Shown here: piece after piece, positions 45,201 to 55,313 of the stretch | Numbering within the stretch: the first letter of the stretch is position 1 | Layout of the letters: each line of letters begins with the position of its first letter | Source: Micractinium sp. NFX-FRZ | Taxonomy: Eukaryota; Chlorophyta; Trebouxiophyceae; Chlorellales; Chlorellaceae | Reading direction: 5' to 3' | DNA length: 64,000 bases | Assembly: GCA_029339195.1 (NCBI GenBank) | Contig: JAPTJF010000130.1 | Span: 1-64,000 of the forward strand | Position numbers and translations under genes: made by a program | The notes under the pieces: generated by a model | The model's database searches: none | Told to the model about the DNA's origin: nothing | What the model saw: the letters and a program-made list of their open reading frames with translations, nothing else

Positions 45201-48200
45201 GCTGCCTGTCCCTCCAGGCATGCTCCCAGAAGAGGTAGGCCGCCAGGTTGGCAAGCAGCACGGCCTGGGCATCAGCGGGGGACGCGTCCGGGCCGCCATA
45301 CCTGCCAGGGGCGCAGGCAAGGCCCAGCAGGGGAGCGGGGCGGTGAGCATGCCGGGGCAGGGAAGTGCAGAGGGTGGTAGTGACAAGGCACAGAGCTGCC
45401 GGTGCATGTGGCCCATGCAAGCAAAGCTCGAGTGCGCCCTTGTACAGCCACACTGCCTGCCATACAGCCTGCCATGCAGCCAGACAGCTGTGTGACTGTA
45501 CAACGCTGAGCCCCCCCACACAGCCTCCCATACACCCAGACACCCATACAGCTGTATAGGCCCGCCACACAGCCTGCCTACAGCTGTACAAGTCTGCCAT
45601 GCAGCCTGCCATACCGCCTCCCATACAGCCTCCCACACAGCCATACATCAACAAAGCTGTACAAGCCTGCCATACAGCATACAGCTGCTGTACACCCATA
45701 CAGCTGTACAAGCCTGCCATACAGCCCCCCAAACAGCTGTACACGCCGCGCCTGGCCGCCAGTGCACGGGGCAGCAAACGTGCTCCAGCATGTGGCCGCC
45801 TGCCCCCCCCTCCACCCCCACCCCACCCGCCCACCCTCCTTCTCACCGCCGCAGGTTCTGTCGGTACTGCTCTGCCGAGGCAAAGGGCTGGTGGATGGGG
45901 AAGGGCGTGATATTGGTTATGGCCGCCAGCAGCACAGCAGGGCGCAGCAGGCCCGCCTTGCCGCCGTTGGCAACCAGCTGCGCCCCCTCAATTGACACCG
46001 GCAGCCCGCCCAGCAGGCGGCCCAACAGGGTGGGGTGGTACCCGCAGCCGCTGCCGCCAAGGGAGGCGGCGCCGGCGCCTGCCAGGTAGGCTAGAGCGTC
46101 TGCAGAGAGCAGGGGAAGTGGGGGAGGGAGGTCGACGGTGGCTGGGGGCTGGGTGGCTTGAACTGGGCAGAGTCGAGCTGATGCAGCGGCAGCAGGTGGG
46201 AAGAGGGTGGTTTGTGCACACTGCTGCTCGGCATGCCCCCCCTGGTGTGCCTAGGTAGCTACGAGCCTGGCAAGCAGACGCAGTCTGTTACTGTAAAAAC
46301 AAACAATATGGCTCCTACTGGCTGACCTGAGGGCACCTCTGCCTCGGGCGGCGTCATGCAGCGCCGCAGCAGGGCCATCGGGTTGCTCATCAGAGGGCTG
46401 GCCGCGCACAGCAGGCCCAGCGTTTCGCGCCTGCAGGAAGGGGCACAGCACAACGTAGCACACAGCTCAGCGCAGAGTGTCAGGGGCAGCATGCACAGCG
46501 GGCACAGCGGCGCACGCCTGCAGAGAGGGCAGCGCAGCACGGTTGGCCCCCCTGGCAGCTCATGTGAACAGACCTACTGGTCCGCCGCTATCCCACCCGC
46601 CAGCCCCCCGAAAAGTTCACCTGAGGTGCAGCATGGTGAGTGCTGGCGCCTCGAAGCGGGGGATGCCCTCGAGGAAGACCTTGCGGGGCAGCAGGCGGTA
46701 CACGATGCCGTCGCAGGTACGCCCCGTGCGGCCCTGGGACAGGCAACAGCGGGGTGTGCATCACGGCGTGTGGGTGCTGAACAGCAGCAGCGCAGCGGCA
46801 GCAATGTGCGAATGGTAATGAACTAGGAGCAGAAGTACGAGGCATGGCTTGAGTCTCGCATGTGCATGTGTGCCTGTTGCCTTGAGGAAGTGGAGCGGGC
46901 ACGCCCCCCCTGCTTGTGCCTGCCAGAGCAATGACAGGAGCCACAGGATGTAGCACGGGCGGGGAGCGGCTGCCTGGGGCCCTCACCTTGCGCTGGTCGG
47001 CCTGGCTGCGTGAGGCAAACACGATCTGGGGGTCTGTGCGCCGCGCCGCCCTGCAGGACGGGCAGCAGCAGCGTGCAGGCAGCTTGGGAGACGTGCAATG
47101 AAGCAGCTAAAGGGCGTGGCATGCACATGCGTTTGTTCCGGTGAGGTGCCGGCAGAGACGAACGAGCTTACCGGCATTTGACACCCCCACAGAGCAGGGG
47201 CTGTGCTGCGGTGGTATGCCCCCTCGTGTCCACCGCTGCCCAGCTCCGCGTGCCCGCCCGCCCGCCCACCTGTCCCAGCACAGGCGCAGCGTGCGGCAGC
47301 TGTCCAGCACGTAGCGCACTGAGGGGATGGTGACCGAGGACTCGGCAATGTTGGTGGCCAGGATGACCTGGCGGGGGTGACGGGGAAGGGGAGGAAAGAG
47401 GGAGGCACGAGGGAGGGAAAAGTGACGGCAGGTGAGAGCAGAGGGGGCCGTCGCTGAGGCCTTAGTGGCGATGTTGTTAGTGGCCAGGATGACTAGGCGT
47501 GGTGGCAGGGGAGGAGGACAGAGGGAGGATGAGGCGGGCACAGCTGTGAACAGAGGCAGGGCACGAGGGAGGTTGCACGCCTCTTTGCCTGCCAGCACCA
47601 CCAGTTTACCTTGCCCGGCCCACCCCACCTTGCGCTTCCCTCCCGCCGCCACCTCCATGGCCGCAATGCACTCGTCAATGTCTATCGAGCTGTGCAGCGC
47701 AAACACCGCCAGTGGGAGGCCTGCAAAGGAGGAAGGCGGGATGACGGGAGGGAGGGAGGGAGGGGTTCGCCAGGCTTGAGAGGGCGGAGGCGGGGCAAGG
47801 CAGCATTCTCAGGCCGTGGGCGAGCGGTGCCTGAGGCACCCAGCACTGGCAGCAGCAGTAGCCCCATGACGTGCGCACAACATACATTCTTGCAATCGAC
47901 TACATTTACACTGTACGGCCCACCTGAGGCCAGCAGCAGCTCGTGCTGCAGCTCCAAGTGCTTGTAGGTTGGGAGGAAGATCTGAGGGATGGGTGGGGGC
48001 GGGAGGGCCTGCACTTGTTAACACAACGCAACTTGCGAATGAGGCACGCAAACGGCGTGGCCAACCACCCTGCCGAGCCTGCCTGCTTTTGTTCCGCTTA
48101 GGCCACGCAGCCAGGTTTGCTGCATGCACTGCTGGGGGCAGGCCTCACCAGCCGTCCAGGTGTGCTTTTCACTTCTGGGTCCCCACAGCAAATCTCATGA

Positions 48201-51200
48201 GTGCTACGCTGTCCAGTAAGTGAGGCAAACTTAACCTCCTCTCCCGTTGCCCCCACTGTGTGCAGCAGCCTCACCAGGACCGTGCTTCCGAGGTCCGGGT
48301 CGTCTCTGTGCAGGCGGCAGACGAGGTCGCGCAGCAGGCGCTGCTCGGCATCCGAGATCTTGCCCTCAACCTGGGTGGCAGGCAGGCAGGCAGGGTGGTG
48401 GGCAGCGCTTGGAGAGGGGGATGCGCGAGTGAGGGGCACAGCATGCACAGCGTACACGACGCATCGGAAAGCGGTGGTGAGGGCGTGCGAGGTAAGAGGC
48501 ACTCCAGCGGTGGACCAACTGCTGGACCAACCCGCCGGCCTGCAAGTCACCCCTCCCTGCTGACCTGACCAGCTGTTGCGCCCAGCAGGCCCAGCAGGCC
48601 CAGCAGGAGCAGCACCAGCAGGCCCAGCAGCCAGCGGGCCCAGCAGCCCGGCGAGCACCCACCAAGCGCACACTACCCTGCCCATCCCACCTTGCCCGGC
48701 GCCGCCCTTGCATCCTCCAGAAGCTTCCTGTACTGCAGCAGCGCCACCTGGCCGACCGCACGCTGCGCCTGCTGTGCATGCTGCCCCCCGCTGCCGCCGT
48801 CGTCATCCGAGGCCGCCAAGGATGCTGCGCTGGCGGAGGCAGGCCAGTCGAGGGTGCGCCCGGGGGTGGGGGCCCGCGGCGGCTCTCTGCTGCCGCTGTT
48901 GCCGCTGCTGCTGCTGCCGTCGGCTTTGGGAGGCCCTATAGGGAGGGGAAGCGGCGGCGGCAGCCTGGGCTTGGCGCCGTCCTCCTGCCCGCTCAACAGC
49001 TTGATGGCGTCTTCTAGGTAGCGCACTGGAAGGGGGGCAAGGGGGGAGAAAGGAGCACGCGGGGGGAGTGTGTGCAGGTGCTCGCCTGGGCAGCAGGTGA
49101 GGAGGGCATAAACCGCCTTGCCCACAGTGCCGAAAGCCACGGTGCCTCTGCACCTCTATTTGGAAGACTTCTGCCAAGTGTGGGCAGCAGCCAACCCGCC
49201 TCTCTGGCCAGTGCCAGCACCCGTGCCCACCCCCCAGTGCACCCAGCCCTCCCTCACCCGTGGTGCTGCGCAGCAGGTTGCTGAGGGTCAGGCCCAGGTC
49301 GTTCAGCTGCGGCAGCAAAAGGCAGCAGAGAGGGTCGGGCGGTAGGTGGATTGAGAACAGTGTTGCAGAAGAGCATCAGGGACAGCAGACAGCAGCTGCC
49401 CGGCCAGCGCCCAGCACAGGCACAAACTCGGAGCGCACACGGGCGCACCTGTATGCAGTACAATTAAGAAACATAAGGAAGAAAAACAGGCACCTGTATG
49501 CGGGCCAAGCGGCCGTCTGAGATGGGGCGGAAGAAGTCTGAGAAGGATTCCACATCGCAGGTGGCCGACATGAGCACCAGCTTCACCTGTGGGGCCGGAG
49601 GTGGGGCATAGCGTTGGGCTGAACAGGTGGTCAGGGTAAGCTGCACCTCCATCCCAGACAGGTGCAGCAGCTTCATCCGCAGCTTCATCGGCAGCCCGCT
49701 CCCCACCGCCCGCGCACGTGTCCCAACCATGGTACAGGTACTACCCGGCCCGCCAGCCCACCCCATGGGGCCCCACCCCCCACCCACTCAGCTGCCTGGT
49801 GGAGCCTGCACACCCAAAGCCTGCAGGCCCAGCCCCCAACCCAAACGGCAATGCCCCCGCACCCATGCCTGCGGGCCCAACCCACCCACCCCAACCACTT
49901 CAACCACCCCACCCACCCGCCGCTGCTCCTTCATAAACTCCCTCACGCAGGCCAGCACCAGGTCCGACTCCACGCTGCGCTCGTGCACCTGAAGCGGGGG
50001 CGGGGGAGGACCAGGAAGCAGGGGGAAGTGGCGGAGGTGGATCATGAGATGGGTGCCCGAGACATTTCTGTTTGGGGCCGCATGCAGGCAAGCATCGCCA
50101 TCCCTCTCGTCCTCTCCATCTCTCTTGCAGCACGCTTGTACAGTGATCAAGACGATGCCAAAGCCAAGGCAGTATCCCTCCCCCGCACACAGACCGTCAC
50201 ACCCCCCTCCTCCTCTGTCTCACCTCATCCAGCACAATCACTTTGTAGCGCGTGAGAGCCGCCGCGCCGTGGGCTGCACGCATGCGGGACATGCACCAGC
50301 ACGGCAGCAGTAAGCAGCAGGTGGGCAGACAGCGGTGCAGTGCTGGCGGCCTGCCAGCCTTGGCAGTGCTGCATAGGCTGCACGCAGCAACTGGCTTCAT
50401 GCAGCAACAGGCTTCATGCAGCAAAGACATCTTGCAAGATTCATAGCCACAGCCGCGCTGCGGACTGTGCTTTCAGCACCCCAATTAGCTGCCGACGTGA
50501 CAGAACCGAACACACAATCCACGGTTCATGCGCCCCTCAGCCCGTCGTGCAGCAGCCCCGCCCAGGCAAACGCCATGCTAGCATGATGAGAGGCCACACA
50601 GTCTGCAGTGCGGCGCCCCCGTCGCAATTGATCGACGCAAGAGACACAAAAGGAACAACACGTCCTGCACATCACCCCTATAACCTCACCCTTCAAGTCC
50701 TCCAGCAGCACGCCCGCGGTGGCAAACACGATGCGCGTGCGGTTGTTGTAGTGCGGGCGCTGCCCGATGCGGTAGCCCACCTGCGGCGGAAGGGGCGGAC
50801 GAGGCAGCTGGCGTCCGGACAGCCAGAAGGCAGGCACACCGGCGAGGCCCCCCAAGCCTCTGTTCTGTCAAGGCAGCTCATCATGTGCACACCAGCGGGC
50901 ATGCGTTCGCATGCTCCCTCCGGCCCCCTCTCCGCCCCCGCCGCGGCCCGCCCCCGCCCCCGCCGCACCTCATCCCCTCCCAGCAGCACCCCCCGCTCCT
51001 CCGCCACCCGCTTGGCAATGCTGACCACCGCCAGGCGGCGCGGTTGGGTGCACAGCACCGGCCCGCCCACATCCTCCAGCAAGAACTGCGGCACACGGGA
51101 CGACTTGCCGCTGCGTGCGCATGTGGGCGGGCGGGCAAGCAGGCAGGTGAGTGGGCCAGAAGAAGGACAGATGAAGCAGTACATGTGTACCGCAGTCGGC

Positions 51201-51451
51201 GGCAAGAAGGAAAAGGAGGTTGCAAATAAGCTGGCGGCCGGTAAATGGCAGGTAAGGGTGCTAGGTGCGGGTGGCGGCGGCAGGCGGCGGCGGCGGCGAC
51301 GGCACTTGGCAACAACACGCATTCCGTCCGCAGCTTTACGAGTGTGTGCTTACCAGCCAGTGCTGCCCTGCACGATGCTCACGCGGCTCTCAAACACAGC
51401 ATCAGCAATCGCTGAGCGCGAGCGGTCGACTGGTAGAGCCAGGGACGGCAT
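42294..51451 (-). CDS. DEAH-type RNA helicase - CCCH zinc finger - BMT5-like (DUF2431) fusion
   Basis: Twenty-one exons from the 5' end: 51354-51451, 50969-51110, 50690-50780, 50224-50273, 49917-49988, 49494-49586, 49258-49306, 48691-49025, 48275-48370, 47924-47981, 47629-47720, 47270-47367, 46987-47050, 46621-46733, 46327-46430, 45847-46099, 44917-45301, 44434-44670, 44037-44125, 42804-43611, 42294-42509; 1180 residues. Helicase motifs in order are I GSTGCGKSS, Ia [16 protein letters not shown] (split by an intron), [33 protein letters not shown] and [16 protein letters not shown] finger (C-x8-C-x5-C-x3-H, residues 864-883) follows. The C-terminal 245 residues contain [15 protein letters not shown] and [10 protein letters not shown], typical of the DUF2431/BMT5 rRNA uridine-N3 methyltransferase family. 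Plant CCCH-helicases (C3H31 type) share the helicase and finger. A role in rRNA maturation is inference. The start is ATG 51451; an in-frame ATG further upstream near 51519 is possible. Confidence 0.93.
43885..43910 (+). repeat. (GT)n microsatellite
   Basis: About 12 GT units in an intron of the helicase gene. Confidence 0.97.
45440..45745 (+). repeat. CAGCTGTACAAGCCTGCCATA minisatellite
   Basis: Imperfect units built from TACAGCCTGCCATACAGCC and CAGCTGTACAAGCCTGCC fill about 300 bp of the helicase intron between the exons 45847-46099 and 44917-45301. The words TACAG, GCCATAC and CTGTACA recur in varying order. Confidence 0.9.
47466..47500 (-). repeat. Echo of helicase exon 12 acceptor (motif V exon)
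   Basis: GTTAGTGGCCAGGATGACTAGGCG repeats the acceptor border at 47350-47374 (GTTGGTGGCCAGGATGACCTGGCG). On the minus strand the copy reads [13 protein letters not shown] against the real [11 protein letters not shown]. Confidence 0.88.
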
Positions 51452-51584
51452 GGCGCTGCCCACACCCTCAAGGGTGTCGATACAAAGTCGATACCGCCGG
51501 CTGCAGCTCCCGGGGCACATCAACGCAATGGAGGATGAGGTGGCGGCGCCATGTGGCGGGCGGCGCCGGCTGTTGATCTTTGAT

Positions 51585-51611
51585 CTTCTCTGAGCTGAGA
51601 GCTCAGAGAAG
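51585..51611 (+). other. Perfect 12-bp inverted repeat, 3-nt loop
   Basis: Arms CTTCTCTGAGCT and AGCTCAGAGAAG surround GAG. It lies about 135 bp upstream of the helicase ATG, in or near its 5' UTR. Confidence 0.97.
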
Positions 51612-51724
51612 CATGCCATCTGCATGCGTGTGCCACTCACATTTACAGTGTTCCATATCTTGGAAGTGCTGCAGATCGCATATGAAGAGCGGCAGCTGCG
51701 GCCCCGCCTTGAGATTGCCAAGCT

Positions 51725-51839
51725 CCGCAGCAACCCCAACTGCGCCCGCTGCCCCGGCAGCCATCCAGCATGTGAGGAGTGTGCTGCCGGCATGGAGGCG
51801 ACACAAAAGTGCACACCTTCCTGTTTCCCAACCAAGTGA
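51725..51839 (+). pseudogene. Degenerate copy of the last exon of the secreted Cys-rich gene
   Basis: A plus-strand frame reads SNPNCARCPGSHPACEECAAG and ends CFPTK before a stop. It closely matches the exon 53915-54148 (ADPNCARCPRSSSACEECAAG ... LLPCRPTK). The segment corresponding to the last Cys pair is rearranged. No leader or upstream exons were found, so this looks like a partial duplication about 2.2 kb upstream of the intact gene. Confidence 0.82.
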
Positions 51840-52921
51840 GCCAAGATGAGATGCGCTGGCAGCAGGCCCAACTGAGAGGGGAGGCGCTGTCCAAGGGACC
51901 AGGAGGGTCCACCCCTCAACCCGTTCTCGCCACCCCGCCCCGCCCTCCCCTTAATTCGGCCCTTACCAGCACCGTGCAAGTTCGATAGGGCGGGGCCAGA
52001 TCCGATGTTCGGGTCTGCACAGCCAGGCAATGCGTGCCCTCCGGGAGCGGGCAGGTGGGTGGCGGCAGCTTGCCTATGGGCACTCGAGTGCACATGGGGT
52101 GGGCATGGAGGCTCTCGCACCTTTTCTCCAACATATGAGTCGTCACAATCAAATAAACAGCTGTGACATGCAGAAGCGGCCCCTGCCTTGCCCCGCCCCA
52201 CCCCGACCTGTGGCGCCGGGTGCACCATGTGGGGTGGCCGCCAGCAGGGCAGGCTCCCTCGTGCACCGGGCAGGCCCCCTCCATCGTGCACCACAGGCTT
52301 CGCTTCTTGCCCACCTGCCTGATCCCACAAGCCCACACAGGTATGGCATGTGAATCATCTGGAGCATCAGGGCAGCAGTTTCTGGTTTGGGTGTCGCCCG
52401 GTATTCGGCACCAGTGGTAGGATACTGGCAGCCTGTACGTGGTACTTCCTGCACCGACCATGTTGCACTCAAGCCAGGTTCAACCTCCGTGCCCCCAGCA
52501 GCCGCTTGCCCCACAGCTTGGAGGCCAGGGAAGCAGTCCAGGCTTATTGGGCGCACACAGGAACAGCATCAGGCCTTGCAGGTTGCTGCATGCTGGCAAG
52601 CGCAGCTGGCGGCTGGCTGGCGGCGCAGCGGGCAGGGCGCAGGCATGGATGGGGTGGGTGGTGGGTGAGCTGGTGGGTGTTGTAGGGTTGATGCTCCTCC
52701 ACTCCCCGCACTTTCAGGCTCAAGGGAGGGACACCAGCCTGCCTGGCTTCCCAGACCGAAGCCGCGAGATCCAGATGAAACATCCCACGTGTATGATGAC
52801 GTGTATGAAGAAAGTGGCCACGCTGGCCACGCCCTTCAAAACGGCCGGTCGTAGAATTGCACGGTATTCCTCTTCAAAACCTGCTAAGTCTTCCATCTCT
52901 CTCTCAAAGACGTTTTCCACC

Positions 52922-54148
52922 ATGGCCCGCTGGCTGGCGCTGCTGGTCGCAACCCTACTTCTGGCTTTGGGAGCCCAAGCGCGCGACCTGGCAGGTTCGG
53001 GCAAGCGGGTGAGTGCTCCAATGCGGTCACGGGGCCGTTGCGGAGGGGAATGCGGGTAGCGGTGTGGCGGGGAACGGAGGTACTGGCTTGCCTGCCCCAG
53101 CTGCCACCAAGCTGCCGGCGCCCGCCTGGCTGCCCGCCTGCCTGCCTGCCTGGATACTAGTCACACGCCAGCAGTGAACGGTCGGAGCGCAACAGCGTGA
53201 TCACACCCGTGTGCACTGAAAGCTGTGCATGCTGGCTCTGCGCCGCGGCACAGCGCCTGAAGCCTCCAACGTTGTTGCCGGCACCACTCAACCACCTCAC
53301 GCGCCGCCTGCCCCTTCGCCCCCTCGCCCACCGCCACTCCCTGCAGCCTTGCACGGACCGCAACTGCGCCGAGTGCCCTCGGCACCGCACCATCTGTACC
53401 AAGTGCAAGCCCGGCTATGCCGCCGACATTAGCGTAGACACCGGCCTCCTGCCCTGCCGCCGCCCGATTGCCACCCCCAAGACCTGCGGCCAGGGCTTTG
53501 GCCTTGTGAATGGAGACTGCAAGAAGGTGGGTGGCTGGGTGGCAGGGGCGGCTGGTGGGTCCTGATGTGTTGCTTGAGTGTGGAGAGACAGCAGGTGGGT
53601 GGGAAGGTCAACAGTCAGACAGGCCCGGGTGGGGCGCGGTGGCTTGCGTGGGTGGTTCCGGGCGGCACTCGTTGGTGGCTTCACGTGCGCCGTGGGGCAC
53701 GCCCTGGTTGCTTGGTACCAGCCGTCTGTGAGGCGCCGGCATGCAGGCAGGCACCTGTTTGCCGTAGTGGCACGGGTGTAGTGTGCAGAGTGCGCAAGCC
53801 AGTTGCACGTTCGTGATGCGAGGCAAGTCTTGGCACACCTGTGGCGGCGGCTCCTGACCAGAACCCCCTCCCCTCACTTCCCTTTGCTCCCACACCCCGC
53901 CTTCCACCCCGCAGTGCCGCACCGGCTGTGCCACGTGCGATGGGAACGCCTCCAAGTGCACCCGCTGCCTGCACGGCTACAAGAAGAGCGGCAGCCGCTG
54001 CTCTGCGCTGAGCGCCAACCCCCGCTGCGCCGACCCCAACTGCGCCCGCTGCCCGCGCAGCAGCTCTGCGTGTGAGGAGTGCGCTGCCGGGTACTGGGCT
54101 GACATCAGCGTGTACACCGGCCTGCTGCCCTGCCGCCCCACCAAGTAG
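52922..54148 (+). CDS. Secreted Cys-rich repeat protein
   Basis: Three exons: 52922-53008, 53347-53526, 53915-54148; 166 residues. A clear signal peptide (LALLVATLLLALGAQA) is followed by short Cys repeats of the type NCAECP...CTKCKPGYAADISVDTG, CRTGCATCDG...CTRCLHGYKK and NCARCP...CEECAAGYWADISVYTG. The pattern C-x2-C ... C-x2-C-x-x-GY resembles furin-like or EGF-like Cys repeats seen in algal and ciliate surface proteins. I cannot assign a function. The first and last repeats share DISV.TGLLPCR, so internal duplication is visible. It is probably extracellular or in the secretory pathway. The start ATG directly precedes the leader. Confidence 0.88.
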
Positions 54149-55313
54149 GCGCTGAGGAGGCACGACGCCAGGCGGGTAGCGACGCTGAGCTGGCACGGCG
54201 TCAAACCTGCGAGCTGAGCTGGCGCCCGCCCACCTCCAGCACGACTCCCCATCAACCCCTGCCCCAGCCCTCCCGTGTTCCACCGGGAGGGCGCCACACC
54301 CTCACGCCCACACATGCCACAAATGCATCCACCCACCCCTCAACACCTCATGTACCCACACTCACGTACCGCAGATTGCGCCACCTCATACCCGCCCCTC
54401 CGCTCATCTTTCCACGCACTGCTCCCACTGCCACCATCCCTACCTCTGCTTTGGTGTCCCACCCCTCGCCACACATCCCCATGCTTTGGAACCCCCCGCC
54501 CCCCAACTTCCGCTGCCACCCTCCTCCCCTCTGCACTGGCGCAGACATCATGCTCTGCCTCATACCCACCCTTCTACCCGCCATCCGCACCTCACCATCA
54601 CTCTCACACACCCTCCACCCAAACTCCCGAAACCCATGCCGCTCTCCTTCTCACAACTCTTCAGCACAGTTTTCCCTCTCTGTATCATCCTGCCTGCGAT
54701 CCCACTGCCACTGTTCACTGCCCCGCACTTGACGAGCCGCTCTCTCCGGAGTCAAGTTTTGCTCGAGCGATCCCCCCCAGTGTGACTGCCACCGCAAATG
54801 ACATCATTCTGCGCCAATATTAATGCACCTTCCACCCCGCACTGCTGCGCTCCTGCTCGCCGCCGTTCACTGTCACGCCCACACTTGTGCGACTTCCTGC
54901 CTTCCATCGCCATTCACACCCGGTGCGACTCTCCATCTCCTGCTCCTTCAAGCAAGTGAACTGACTGACATCCACAGTGGAAGCCGGGGCAAAGGAACAG
55001 CTGCACAGGCGTCCTGCCGCCAGGCAGAGCAGTGCCGGGTGGGGCTGCGGCAGGAGGCACCAGCAGGCAGGGCGAGGCCGAGCCTTGGCTCCGTTGCACG
55101 TGCTGCTGAGGCGCAGGTGTCGCCCGCCCGGTGCACGTGCTGCACAGTTGCTGTCTGTGGACCACGCTCCCGCAAGCAGGCCGAGCTGCCGACGACACGT
55201 CACAGGTGGCTGGACCACAGGCATCTGCCGCCACAAGGCATTGATTGAGATTGCACAACAATTGCATTGCAAATTGATATTCTCGGCGGAAGTGACCCCC
55301 TTCGGCGGGCACG
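54149..55313. other. Intergenic region
   Basis: 1.17 kb between the Cys-rich gene and the MYND/SEC-C gene, both plus. From about 54240 to 54730 the plus strand is strikingly poor in G and rich in C/T, consistent with a long 3' UTR. No TGTAA was found. From 54830 to 55313 base composition returns to normal; this should hold the next promoter. Confidence 0.55.

Larger units (their letters stand above)
51452..52921. promoter_or_regulatory. Divergent intergenic region
   Basis: 1.47 kb between the helicase start (minus) and the secreted Cys-rich gene (plus). It contains a perfect hairpin (51585-51611) and a degenerate exon copy (51725-51839). From 51840 to 52921 I see no gene; short frames on both strands there lack features. 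The last 150 bp should hold the promoter and 5' UTR of the gene at 52922. Confidence 0.55.
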
